From Candidatus Cloacimonadota bacterium (GTDB lineage Bacteria > Muiribacteriota > UBA6191): DNA of 48,626 bases. The first letter of the stretch is position 1; each line of letters begins with the position of its first letter. Position numbers and translations under genes: made by a program. Under the pieces are notes generated by a model, which saw only the letters and a program-made list of their open reading frames with translations, was not told where the DNA came from and did not search any database. This document shows positions 8,012-16,558 of this stretch, piece after piece. The stretch covers positions 1,809 through 50,434 of the forward strand of contig NVVD01000001.1 in assembly GCA_002402105.1 (NCBI GenBank). Reading direction: 5' to 3'.

Positions 8012-8344
8012 ATGAAAAATTTATTATTTATTTGTAGTGAAAACAAACTTAGAAGTCTAACAGCCGAAACATACTTCAGTAATTTTAAAGCGATATCTGT
8101 TATTGGTGCAGGCACAAATAAAGATGCAAATACTACTATAAGTGGTGATCTAATTGAATGGGCAGATATTGTTTTTGTAATGGAAAAGTCTCATAGAAAT
8201 AAAGTGAATAAAAAGTTTAAAGAGTTATTTAAATTAAAGAGAATGATAGTATTAGATATTCCAGATAATTATGATTATATGGATAGAGATTTAATTAATT
8301 TACTTGATCGTAGTGTTTCTAAACATATTATTTTGAAAAAATAA
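8012..8344 (+). CDS. Short low-molecular-weight protein tyrosine phosphatase family protein
   Basis: 110-residue member of the compact LMW-PTP-like family found widely in bacteria. The P-loop CX5R is seen as C8-SENKL-R14 followed by Ser15, and the C-terminal segment LDIPDNYDYMD carries the Asp-rich region typical of this short branch. Only about two thirds of the length of classic LMW-PTPs (about 150 aa). No partner kinase is nearby. Ends 31 bp before the convergent glycosyltransferase. Confidence 0.75.
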   Translation: MKNLLFICSENKLRSLTAETYFSNFKAISVIGAGTNKDANTTISGDLIEWADIVFVMEKSHRNKVNKKFKELFKLKRMIVLDIPDNYDYMDRDLINLLDRSVSKHIILKK

Positions 8345-8375
8345 TATAATACCTTTGAGGTCACTTTCAGCTAAG

Positions 8376-9113
8376 CTAAAAAGAAAAAAAATAAAGTAAA
8401 TATGAGCGAATATGATAAAGCTTATATTTAAGATATCTAGCACTATTTTGCTGAAAATAATGAAAATACTGAGTGTTATGATTATACCCCAAAGAAAAGC
8501 CTTTTATCCAAGAGTCATAACAAAATTGTACATCTTCAAAATAGAGAAAATATTTCTCTTGAAATCTTACTTTGTTAAAAATTTTTTTTGTACCAAGTAA
8601 GTAGGATCCCTGAAACCAAAAGTTTTTTTTAGATTGAGAGTTAGCTATATTTTTTTGCTCAAGATACCTTTTATTAGACGAAAATAGCCTGTCAGAGAGC
8701 AGTTGAAATGGATTAGGGAACTTTCTAAGGTTTACCAGTAATTTACCATTTGGATGTATAGAAGGGCACGAGACTAAATCATGACTATTTTTTATTAAAA
8801 ACTCTAAGTTTTTTTTTATATTTAAGCTGGGTAAATAAGTATCAGGGTTGATAATTAGAGTATACTGGGCCTTAGTTTTTTGGAGGGTTTTATTTAAATT
8901 TTGTGAGAGTGATTTAATAGCAGGATTAAAAACTTCTATAACTTTAAATTGACTTGTATTATTAATTTTAACTTGATAGTTGCTTTTGCAATTATGAACT
9001 AAAAATATCTCAAAAGTGTATGTTTCTAAATTTTTATATAAAGATAATAAAAGTTTATCCAAATATCTTTCGTGAGAGTGAGAGATAACTATAATTGAGA
9101 TAGATTTAGTAAT
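8376..9113 (-). CDS. Family 2 glycosyltransferase without an ordinary start codon
   Basis: GT2 enzyme of rhamnosyltransferase type: INPDTYLP (DxD-like region), FQGSYLLGTKKIF (acceptor region) and FLYFEDVQFCYDSWIKGF (catalytic ED motif) are clear. The conserved first beta strand (SISIIVISHSHERYLDKLLL) is encoded at about 9050-9107, but no ATG, GTG or TTG precedes it in frame before the stop at 9156-9158. The first usual start is TTG 9062, which would remove that strand. Coordinates here run to an in-frame ATT (9111-9113) as the most upstream sensible candidate; this is tentative. Translation may use a rare codon, or the gene may be a start-less pseudogene. It is the first gene of the glycan block. 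Confidence 0.6.
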   Translation of the reverse strand: MTKSISIIVISHSHERYLDKLLLSLYKNLETYTFEIFLVHNCKSNYQVKINNTSQFKVIEVFNPAIKSLSQNLNKTLQKTKAQYTLIINPDTYLPSLNIKKNLEFLIKNSHDLVSCPSIHPNGKLLVNLRKFPNPFQLLSDRLFSSNKRYLEQKNIANSQSKKNFWFQGSYLLGTKKIFNKVRFQEKYFLYFEDVQFCYDSWIKGFSLGYNHNTQYFHYFQQNSARYLKYKLYHIRSYLLYFFSF

Positions 9114-9317
9114 TGTTAAACTTTCTTTAAATGAATAATATAAAGTTTTATTGTACTAAAATTTTGTGAAAACTAGAATGAAATTTTAAAAGTAATTTTT
9201 TTATAGTTTCATGGGGTTTTGGTAGAATGGAAAGACTACTTCTAGTTGTGTATATATTGTATCTCGTGTAAACTTTTGAATTAAAATTAGTTATTGAATA
9301 AGTATATAAGTTAAATT

Positions 9318-10919
9318 ATGCAAAAAAGCCCTAAATATATCATTTTTGGAATCGATGGAGCAGATTTCTTTTTAACAAGAAAGTTAATGGATAAAGGGCT
9401 CTTACCAAATTTAAAATATCTTAAAGATTTGGGTACATACTCTAAGCTAGAGTCTACAAATCCTCCCTTAACCCCTCAAGCATGGAGTAGTTTTGTTAGT
9501 GGAGTAAATCCAGGTAAACATGGGGTTTTTGATTTTGGTGAGCTTGAATGGGGTAGTTATAATCCAAGGCTTAATACCTCTGATGATAGAAAAACAATTG
9601 CTTTTTGGGAATATTTAAAAAAAGAGGGCTATACAAGTTCAGCTATTAATATGCCCCTTACATGGCCCCCAGAAGACCTAAATGAAGGTTATATGATATC
9701 TGGAATGCATACTCCAAATATTAACTCACTTAGTTGTCACAAAGGTGTTCAAGAGTTTATAAAAAAAGATTTTCCTCATTATAAAATTGATGTAATGTCT
9801 CATTGGTATGAGGATATGGATATTTTTTTAGAAAATATTAATGAGATGATTGATATTCGATATGATTTGTCTCTTGCTTTACAAAAGAGGTTTCCAGTAG
9901 ATGTAATGTTTGTAACTTTCACTGGTTTAGATAGAGTATGCCATGCTTTATGGGGACAACAAGATTTTGTAAATCCACAAAATGACTGGAAATACTCAAA
10001 AGAAGTCACAAAAATTTTTCAGAAAATAGATGATAAAGTTGGACTGATTTTAGAAAAATTTTCTCCAAAAGAAGGGGTAATGGTTTTGTCTGATCATGGT
10101 TTTGGAAGTTTAAGCCACGATGTTTATTTAAACTCTTATTTTTTAGAATTGGGTTATTTATCTTTAGATGCTAAACGTTTAACCAAAAATATTGTAAACC
10201 ATCCCAATTGGGGAAGAGGGAAACCATTAAAGTTATTACTTTCTATTTTAAATAGATTTCGATATTTTCAAAGACAAATAGACTTTAGACAAAAATCCTT
10301 TGAAGACATATCATGGGAAAAGTCTAAAGCTTTTTCGATGGGTTTGTTTGGAAATGTTTATCTACATTGTAATGACAGATTCCCAAAAGGTATATTTGAA
10401 AGAAATTCAGAGCGCTATCACTTAGTCAGGCAATCTATTGTTGCAGATTTAAGAGCTATGAAACATAAGGGTGAAGCTGTAGTTGACGAGGTGTTTTTTT
10501 CAGAGCATGTTTATAAGGGGCCTTATCAAATAAAAGCACCAGATTTAATCTTAAAAATGAGAAATTATGATTATATTACTCGTGGTGGGTCAGAGTTTGA
10601 ATCTCATGCTTTATATGATACTCCCGAGTTACATCACTCAGGAAATCATCGAAGTGAAGGTGTTCTTTTTTTAAGTGGAGAGAATATCAATAGGGGTAAA
10701 ACTAGTAAGCGAGCGAAGCTTGAAGACTTGATTCCAACTTTATTTTCATTAATGGACGTAGCTATCCCAAATGAAATGGATGGGCAAGTTTTATCAGAAC
10801 TACTTTTAGAGTGTGACCCTTTTTATGATGATATTAATATCTATAGAAAATTAAGTTCTGGTGCTGTGATTGAGTCAGAAGAAGTTAAAACAAGATTAAA
10901 GAAACTAGGATATATATAA
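9318..10919 (+). CDS. Alkaline phosphatase superfamily enzyme (type I phosphodiesterase/nucleotide pyrophosphatase-like)
   Basis: 533-residue two-metal hydrolase. The metal and nucleophile set is complete: Asp13 in FGIDGADF, Thr52 as likely nucleophile in PPLTPQAWSSF, Asp205 and His209 in GLDRVCHALW, Asp259-His260 in LSDHGFG, and His444 in SGNHRSEG. There is no signal peptide, so it looks cytoplasmic. The family hydrolyses phosphodiesters or moves phospho-groups. Its stop codon abuts the ATG of the epimerase at 10920 (zero spacing), so they form one unit and probably act on the same nucleotide- or lipid-linked glycan. Exact substrate cannot be inferred. Confidence 0.82.
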   Translation: MQKSPKYIIFGIDGADFFLTRKLMDKGLLPNLKYLKDLGTYSKLESTNPPLTPQAWSSFVSGVNPGKHGVFDFGELEWGSYNPRLNTSDDRKTIAFWEYLKKEGYTSSAINMPLTWPPEDLNEGYMISGMHTPNINSLSCHKGVQEFIKKDFPHYKIDVMSHWYEDMDIFLENINEMIDIRYDLSLALQKRFPVDVMFVTFTGLDRVCHALWGQQDFVNPQNDWKYSKEVTKIFQKIDDKVGLILEKFSPKEGVMVLSDHGFGSLSHDVYLNSYFLELGYLSLDAKRLTKNIVNHPNWGRGKPLKLLLSILNRFRYFQRQIDFRQKSFEDISWEKSKAFSMGLFGNVYLHCNDRFPKGIFERNSERYHLVRQSIVADLRAMKHKGEAVVDEVFFSEHVYKGPYQIKAPDLILKMRNYDYITRGGSEFESHALYDTPELHHSGNHRSEGVLFLSGENINRGKTSKRAKLEDLIPTLFSLMDVAIPNEMDGQVLSELLLECDPFYDDINIYRKLSSGAVIESEEVKTRLKKLGYI

Positions 10920-11990
10920 ATGAAGTACCAAAGAATTTTAATAACTGGTGGATGTGGTTTTGTAGGTTCTAGTATTGCACTTTATATAAAAAAAAGTTAT
11001 CCAAATATAAAAATAATTTGTTTGGATAACTTTATTAGAAAGGGTTCAAAGTTACAAGTTCAAAGGCTTAAAAATGCTGATATTGAAGTTATAGAGGGTG
11101 ATGTAAGATTTTATGATCACTTAAAAAAAATCACAGCGGATTTATTAATAGATTGCTCGGCTGAACCTTCTGTTAGTGCTGGTTTAGATGGCTCTTCTAA
11201 ATATTTAGTAGAAACCAATTTAGTGGGTAGTTTTAATTGTTTAGAGTGGGCAAAAGAAAATAAAGCAGCCCTTTTATTTTTATCAACTTCAAGAGTTTAT
11301 TCAATAGAACAACTAGAAAAAATACCCTTTACAGAGGGAGAAACTCGGTTTGAATGGATGAATAATAATTTAGCTAAAGATAGAACACAGCAGGGTATTA
11401 CAAAAAACTTTTCTACTCAGGGGCCTATTTCTTTATATGGCGCAACAAAGCTATCTTCTGAACATTTAGTTTTAGAATATTCAAGGATGTATGATATCCC
11501 TGCAATTATTAATCGTTTTGGTGTGATTGCTGGCCCTTGGCAAATGGGAAAAGTAGACCAAGGTTTTATCGCATTGTGGGTAGCTAGACATTACTTTAAT
11601 AGGAGTCTATCTTACAATGGATACGGGGGGCTTGGTAAACAAGTAAGAGACTTTTTACATATAGATGATATTTGTTCTTTGATTTTAAAACAGGTTAATC
11701 AGCTTGAAAACTATAGAGGAGAAACCTTTCAAGTTGGAGGCGGTAGAAACAACTCAACCTCTTTGCTTGAACTTACAAAACTATGTGAAGAAATTAGTCA
11801 AAATAAAATAGAATTTCAAAAAGTAGAAAATACTCATAGCAATGATATTAGGATTCTTTTATTGGATTCAGAAATAGTAAAAAAAGAGTTTCATTGGAAA
11901 GTAGAAAAAAATATTTATCATCTAGTAAAAGATGTATATCAATGGATATTAACAAACGAAGATATGGTAAGAGAAATATTTTGTGGCTAA
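10920..11990 (+). CDS. NAD-dependent sugar epimerase/dehydratase (CDP-paratose 2-epimerase-like)
   Basis: Extended SDR enzyme acting on a nucleotide sugar. The Rossmann motif is TGGCGFVG (residues 9-16). LSTSRVYS carries the catalytic Ser/Thr, and the active-site YxxxK is Tyr173-Gly-Ala-Thr-Lys177. RFGVIAGPWQMGKVDQGF and GGLGKQVRDFLHIDD match the CDP-paratose/CDP-tyvelose epimerase branch. 356 aa is full length. Translation starts immediately after the phosphodiesterase stop. A second related epimerase lies at 12516. The last 4 nt overlap the end of the convergent STAS gene. Confidence 0.85.
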   Translation: MKYQRILITGGCGFVGSSIALYIKKSYPNIKIICLDNFIRKGSKLQVQRLKNADIEVIEGDVRFYDHLKKITADLLIDCSAEPSVSAGLDGSSKYLVETNLVGSFNCLEWAKENKAALLFLSTSRVYSIEQLEKIPFTEGETRFEWMNNNLAKDRTQQGITKNFSTQGPISLYGATKLSSEHLVLEYSRMYDIPAIINRFGVIAGPWQMGKVDQGFIALWVARHYFNRSLSYNGYGGLGKQVRDFLHIDDICSLILKQVNQLENYRGETFQVGGGRNNSTSLLELTKLCEEISQNKIEFQKVENTHSNDIRILLLDSEIVKKEFHWKVEKNIYHLVKDVYQWILTNEDMVREIFCG

Positions 11991-12346
11991 GAGAGTTTTG
12001 ACTTAGCTAATTCAAGACTTTTTGAAAACTCAAACATTAGGTTTAACCCCAATACTTTAAAAACTATTTTAACCTCATCGCTAGGGTTTAAAATAATTAA
12101 TTTACCTTTGTTTTCTTTGAGTTTATTTTGAAATGAAATTAAAAAGCCAATAATAGTAGACATAATAAACTCAACTTCTGAAAGGTCAAGAATAAAGTAT
12201 GGAATATTATTATCTAAGTCAGAGTTCATTATAATTTTGATTTCATCTTCTACTAAGGTATCAAGAGCACCATCAAAAGAATAAAAAACAATATTATTAT
12301 CTAGTTGTTTACGATTGATTTTCATTCTCTTAATATATAGAATCAA
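11987..12346 (-). CDS. STAS-domain protein, anti-sigma-factor antagonist-like
   Basis: 119-residue single STAS domain. The core DGALD...YFILDLSEVEFI aligns with SpoIIAA/RsbV proteins. The phospho-acceptor site is altered: the usual D-S dipeptide reads Met62-Ser63 (FIMSTIIGFL). Two starts are possible: TTG at 12346 or ATG at 12325, which gives a protein starting MKINRKQ but has AAGAGA very close to it. No anti-sigma factor or phosphatase is nearby, so it is an orphan partner-switch component. It sits convergently inside the glycan block. Confidence 0.7.
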   Translation of the reverse strand: MILYIKRMKINRKQLDNNIVFYSFDGALDTLVEDEIKIIMNSDLDNNIPYFILDLSEVEFIMSTIIGFLISFQNKLKENKGKLIILNPSDEVKIVFKVLGLNLMFEFSKSLELAKSKLS

Positions 12347-12515
12347 TAGGCTAAATTCAAGGATTTGAACTACATTTAATATAAAATCTTGCAGATTGCT
12401 TATTTTTAGGCTTGTAGATGAATATTTACCATGATATTTTGAAAATATACGATAAAGTTTATTTTCAGGTAGGCTTTTTTGAAAAAAAATTAATACTTAT
12501 TTTTAAGGGATAAAG

Positions 12516-13568
12516 ATGAAAAAAAAACTTTTAATTACAGGTTCTGGTGGACTTATTGGTAGTGCAATGGTCGAATATTTTTGTACTCAATTTGATGAAG
12601 TTCATGGTATTGATAATAATATGAGAGAAGAGTTTTTTGGGCCAAACGGTGATACAACTTCTACTCAAAAAAGATTAAAAGAAACTTATAAAAATTTCAT
12701 TCCTCATCTGATTGATATTAGAGATAAAGAAATTGAGTCTTTATTTAAAGAGCATCATTTTTCAGCGATTGTACATTGTGCTGCTCAACCTTCTCATGAT
12801 TTAGCTGCAAAAATACCAATTTTAGACTTTTCTGTAAATGCTAATGGTACTTTAAACTTATTAGAAAGCATGAGACAGCATTGTAGTGATGCAACTTTTG
12901 TTTATTTGAGTACTAATAAAGTTTATGGAGATCAACCAAATTTACTTCCATTAATAGAATTAAAAACTCGTTATGAATATAAAAATTTAATAGATCAATC
13001 AGGTGTTAAAGAATCAATGAGTATTGACCAATGTGTTCATTCTTTATTTGGAGTATCTAAAATAGCAGCTGATTTATTGGTGCAAGAATATGGCCGAAAC
13101 TTTGGTTTGAATACAAGCTGTTTAAGAGGGGGCTGTTTAACAGGTCCTCAGCATAAAGGAGTAGAGTTACATGGTTTTTTATCTTATTTAGTAAAGGCAA
13201 ATACTCAAAAAATTCCTTATACAATTTTTGGGTATAAAGGAAAACAAGTGAGAGATAATATTCACTCTTTAGATGTAGCAAAGTTAGTAGAACAAATTTT
13301 TATAAAGCCTAATAAAGGTGAAGTATTTAATGTTGGTGGAGGAAAATCAAACTCTTGCTCAATGATTGAAGCAATGCATATGATTGAGGAACTATCAGGA
13401 ATTAAAATGGATTCTAGTTATAGTGAGCAAGCTAGGGTAGGAGACCATATTTGCTATTATTCAGATTTAAATAAAATAAAAAAGCATTATCCTTCATGGG
13501 ATATAAGTGTACCCTTAGATAAAATTTTTGAAGAAATTTATTTACAATCGATTAAGAAGCTAGTCTAA
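12516..13568 (+). CDS. NAD-dependent sugar epimerase/dehydratase, CDP-tyvelose epimerase branch, Phe in the YxxxK position
   Basis: 350-residue extended SDR. TGSGGLIGSAMVEYF at residues 7-21 binds NAD, and CAAQPSHD, YLSTNKVYGD, RGGCLTGPQHKG and FGYKGKQVRDNIHS place it in the CDP-paratose 2-epimerase-like group. The catalytic Tyr of YxxxK is replaced: Phe178-Gly-Val-Ser-Lys182. I recall Phe here in other members of this branch, so it may be functional rather than mutated. AAGGGAT ribosome site upstream. A dyad (ATATTTT-G-AAAATAT, 12434-12448) lies in the leader. Its 3' end overlaps the convergent unknown gene by 17 bp. Confidence 0.83.
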   Translation: MKKKLLITGSGGLIGSAMVEYFCTQFDEVHGIDNNMREEFFGPNGDTTSTQKRLKETYKNFIPHLIDIRDKEIESLFKEHHFSAIVHCAAQPSHDLAAKIPILDFSVNANGTLNLLESMRQHCSDATFVYLSTNKVYGDQPNLLPLIELKTRYEYKNLIDQSGVKESMSIDQCVHSLFGVSKIAADLLVQEYGRNFGLNTSCLRGGCLTGPQHKGVELHGFLSYLVKANTQKIPYTIFGYKGKQVRDNIHSLDVAKLVEQIFIKPNKGEVFNVGGGKSNSCSMIEAMHMIEELSGIKMDSSYSEQARVGDHICYYSDLNKIKKHYPSWDISVPLDKIFEEIYLQSIKKLV

Positions 13569-14091
13569 GATAAGCTTGGATTTCAGGCTCACAGGAGTTA
13601 ACAAGTTTTTCATAGAGATTTTGGTATAAATCGGAATCCCAAAATTTAATTTTTTCTAAACAGGCTAGTTTCATCTTTGGATATGGAGTTTGTTGAAAAA
13701 AATGTTTTAATAATAGAAGGTTTTCTTGATGTTCACTCATGCTTTGAATGTATTGACTTTGGCTATTTAGATCTTGTACTCTAAGCTGTAATAAAATTGA
13801 AATTTGTTTTTTACTTAAACCAAGCTTTTGACTAACATTTTCTATTTTTTCTTCTCTATTTAAGTTTTTAAATTCAATATTTAATTTATTTAATCTTTTA
13901 TAAGAGTCTTTGAGATGTGAGAGAAGAATCTTTCCATAAGATGTGTCAGCACCAACTTTTTTAATAACTAGTTGACTTTCATTGAGTGACTTTAAGATAT
14001 CTTTAACATGTAATTTTTGTAAATTACTAGACATATTTAAGAACTTTCTGAGGGAAAGGCTAGCTTGTAAGATTTTATAATCATTTTTCAT
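13552..14091 (-). CDS. Hypothetical protein, predicted helical
   Basis: 179 residues, Lys- and Leu-rich, mostly helix-forming, with a heptad-like stretch around residues 55-115 (LKDSYKRLNKLNIEF and the following segment). No signal peptide, no membrane segment and no motif I recognise. Residues 83-105 (ENVSQKLGLSKKQISILLQL) could be read as a helix-turn-helix, which is only suggestive. It is convergent with the epimerase and divergent from the membrane protein at 14217. Confidence 0.6.
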   Translation of the reverse strand: MKNDYKILQASLSLRKFLNMSSNLQKLHVKDILKSLNESQLVIKKVGADTSYGKILLSHLKDSYKRLNKLNIEFKNLNREEKIENVSQKLGLSKKQISILLQLRVQDLNSQSQYIQSMSEHQENLLLLKHFFQQTPYPKMKLACLEKIKFWDSDLYQNLYEKLVNSCEPEIQAYLRLAS

Positions 14092-14216
14092 ATTATTTTC
14101 ATCGTCATTTATTAGTTAAATTTAAGTAGTAAAATTAAAACTGATACAAAAATATATAAAAAAGTACAATAAATGTCGAAGAAATGAACTAAATATGAAT
14201 AGAAAAGAGTTATAAA

Positions 14217-14942
14217 ATGAGTATGAGTTTGCCTTCTTTTAAGAGCTTGATAAAACAAAAAAAAACAAAGACTGATATCTGTAAAGAAAGCATAGCTTAT
14301 TTATGTAAGTTTGGTAGTGATACAGAAAAAGCTATGCTTAAAGAATTGATATCTCAAGAAGAAGATAAAAAAATAAAAGAATACTACTATAGTCTTTTAA
14401 AGAAAAAAGAAAAAACGATTGATGTATTAGATAAAATTCAAAACTCAATTGAAAAAAGCACTAAAAATACATTTGCTCACGGTGGTTTTCAAACTTCAAA
14501 AAGCTCTAATTTTTTTGGTTTATCACATTTGAAAAGGCTAGGTTTTAGTTTAGGTGCTTTAGTGGTTATTTTTAGTTTTGGTTATAGACCAGTTCAAAAA
14601 AGTTTATCATTTAAAAATTCAGAGTTAAAAACTACACTAAATATAATATCATCTAAATCAAGTTCATCTATTATAAAAAGACAAGTTCATGATTCAAAAG
14701 GCCGTAAAATTTTGGCTTTAGATATTGTTGTATCTGAAAAATATTTTGATTTAAAATCTCAATTCTTTAAGATTCTAATAAAAGAAAAAAATAACTATTG
14801 GGGGATTCGGGTAAGGTTTTTTTCTCAAAAAAATCTTAAAAAACCACATCATCATTTATTTGCATCCTTAGAGTCGTCAAAATTGATGGAAGACTTTTCT
14901 AACATGTATACAAGTGAAGAATGGATTATTGTATGGGATTAA
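14217..14942 (+). CDS. Hypothetical single-pass membrane protein
   Basis: 241 residues. An N-terminal helical cytoplasmic part (residues 1-95) contains AYLCKFGSDTEKAMLKELI, reminiscent of a HEAT-like repeat. One transmembrane helix follows (about 106-125, LGFSLGALVVIFSFGY), then an extracytoplasmic domain of about 115 residues (for example RKILALDIVVSEKYFDLKSQ). This topology resembles small anti-sigma or regulatory membrane proteins, but no family motif is visible. It precedes the sensor kinase gene in the same direction, with a hairpin between them. Confidence 0.6.
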   Translation: MSMSLPSFKSLIKQKKTKTDICKESIAYLCKFGSDTEKAMLKELISQEEDKKIKEYYYSLLKKKEKTIDVLDKIQNSIEKSTKNTFAHGGFQTSKSSNFFGLSHLKRLGFSLGALVVIFSFGYRPVQKSLSFKNSELKTTLNIISSKSSSSIIKRQVHDSKGRKILALDIVVSEKYFDLKSQFFKILIKEKNNYWGIRVRFFSQKNLKKPHHHLFASLESSKLMEDFSNMYTSEEWIIVWD

Positions 14943-14980
14943 TAAAGCTTATGCTTTTAAGCTAGAAAAAGCTTTTATTA
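14941..14980 (+). terminator. Possible intrinsic terminator after the membrane protein gene
   Basis: AATAAAGCTT at 14941-14950 can pair with AAGCTTTTATT near 14969-14979 with one bulge, and T-rich sequence follows. The stem is imperfect, so the call is tentative. Confidence 0.35.
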
Positions 14981-15034
14981 TTCGATACAATGGATGGATT
15001 ACATGCGAATGAAGTTCAAGATTGGAATACTTTC

Positions 15035-16555
15035 ATGAAAATTAAAATATTTTATATAGATGACGAAAGAACAAACACTCTTCTTTTTTTTAGACAATTT
15101 GAAAAAAAATTTGATGTATCAGTTTTTAATAATTATGAAGATTTCTGTGCTGGCTTAGTTAATGAAACCCCCGATGTATTTGTACTAGATTTAATGATGC
15201 CAGATGTCTCTGGCTTTGAGTTAACAAGCTATATTAGAAGTACTCATAGGCTTAAATTTATACCTATAATGATTTTAACAGCTATGGAGAAAAATGAAAA
15301 TCTGGAGAAATGCTTTAAAAATGGAGCAGATGACTTCATGAGAAAACCGGCAAAATATCCAGAACTAGAAGTTCGTTTAGAGTCTTTAGCTATGCAGGGA
15401 AAATTTCGAGAAGAGCATATTACAAATAGAAAAATAGACTCTATGCAACTAATGATTAATGGTTTTAATCATGAGTTTAATAATCATTTAACTATTTTAC
15501 ATAGTGGAGTTGAAGTTTTAGAGTTAAGTTTAACAGAGCAAAAACAACTAAAAAAAACTCAAATGCTTCTAAAGACTATTACTAGGGCTAGCCATTTATT
15601 AAAAGATATTTCTAAATTATATAATAGTGAAAAAAAAATAATTTCATCTCAAGGTATTTTAAAAATTATTGAAAGCTTTCAAGCTCATATGACTACTGAT
15701 TTAGAGTTTGGAGAGGTATCTATTGAGTTTAATCTTAATAGTGAAGACCACAGAGTTGAAATGAGTGGTAGTAACGTCCAAGTCGTTTTAAAAGCGTTTA
15801 TTTCTAATGCTATAGATGCTTATTATAATATGGGTGATGATAGAAAAAAACAAATAAAAGTAGAACTCTCTTCTAGTGATTCTTTCGTTATTATAAAAGT
15901 GATGGATAGAGGACGTGGAATCCCTCAAGCAGATTTATCAAAAGTTTTTGATCCTTTTTTTACGACTAAAGGGGCTTTAGGCGGAGAAATGATAGCAGGT
16001 CGTCGTAGTGGTACGGGGCTTGGTTTATCATTAGCAGAAGTATTAGTTTCTAATGCAGGTGGAGTTATTAAATTTTTATCCACAGTAGGTCGAGGGACTG
16101 ATGTTATTCTAGCAATTCCTATTGCTAAATATGGTTCAAGTTTTGAAGATGCTAAGGGTAGTTTTAAACTATTAAAAAAAGATAGAAGCAACTTACAAAT
16201 AAAAGTGATAGATAGCAATGAAACGGGCGCATTGTTATTAAAGCATTACTTGTTTCTCCAAAGCTATAAAACAGAGATAAATTTACAATTAGAGTCTTCT
16301 TTAGAGGGAGATCATTATGATGTTTTATTATTAAAAAATAGTTTTGACTGGAGTGAGTTAAGCTTAGTTTTGAGAAAAATACGAGAAGAAAAAGGTAGAG
16401 ATTTCCCTATTTTTTTATTAGGAAGTGAAGAAGAGCTCGGAGCCCATTTAGACTTTTTAATAGAGCATAATATAGCTGTTTTGATTTTTGAAGATAATTT
16501 GCATAAAATATCAGAAGCGATTTCTTCAATTTCGATTTATTATAATATTTCTTAG
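15035..16555 (+). CDS. Receiver-histidine kinase hybrid with a degenerate C-terminal receiver
   Basis: Cytoplasmic two-component protein. An N-terminal receiver (residues 1-120) has the acidic pair in FYIDDE, phospho-acceptor Asp52 (VLDLMMPD), the Thr in ILTAMEK and Lys in FMRKPAKYPE. It is followed by a dimerisation helix with His146 (FNHEFNNHLT) and an ATPase domain: N box SNAIDAY, G1 DRGRGIP, F box DPFFTTK and G2 SGTGLGLSLAE. Residues about 390-506 resemble a second receiver fold (IKVIDSNETGALLL) but the phosphorylation Asp is replaced in VLLLKNSF, so it is probably a pseudo-receiver. No transmembrane segment. Start chosen at ATG 15035, which begins directly with the receiver strand; ATG 14990 would add 15 residues. 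Confidence 0.85.
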   Translation: MKIKIFYIDDERTNTLLFFRQFEKKFDVSVFNNYEDFCAGLVNETPDVFVLDLMMPDVSGFELTSYIRSTHRLKFIPIMILTAMEKNENLEKCFKNGADDFMRKPAKYPELEVRLESLAMQGKFREEHITNRKIDSMQLMINGFNHEFNNHLTILHSGVEVLELSLTEQKQLKKTQMLLKTITRASHLLKDISKLYNSEKKIISSQGILKIIESFQAHMTTDLEFGEVSIEFNLNSEDHRVEMSGSNVQVVLKAFISNAIDAYYNMGDDRKKQIKVELSSSDSFVIIKVMDRGRGIPQADLSKVFDPFFTTKGALGGEMIAGRRSGTGLGLSLAEVLVSNAGGVIKFLSTVGRGTDVILAIPIAKYGSSFEDAKGSFKLLKKDRSNLQIKVIDSNETGALLLKHYLFLQSYKTEINLQLESSLEGDHYDVLLLKNSFDWSELSLVLRKIREEKGRDFPIFLLGSEEELGAHLDFLIEHNIAVLIFEDNLHKISEAISSISIYYNIS

Positions 16556-16558
16556 CTT

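Noticed and set aside
14941..14989. Possible tRNA or small RNA in the AAGCTT-rich stretch
   Set aside because: No cloverleaf, anticodon arm or CCA-like end; the pairing fits only a weak terminator.
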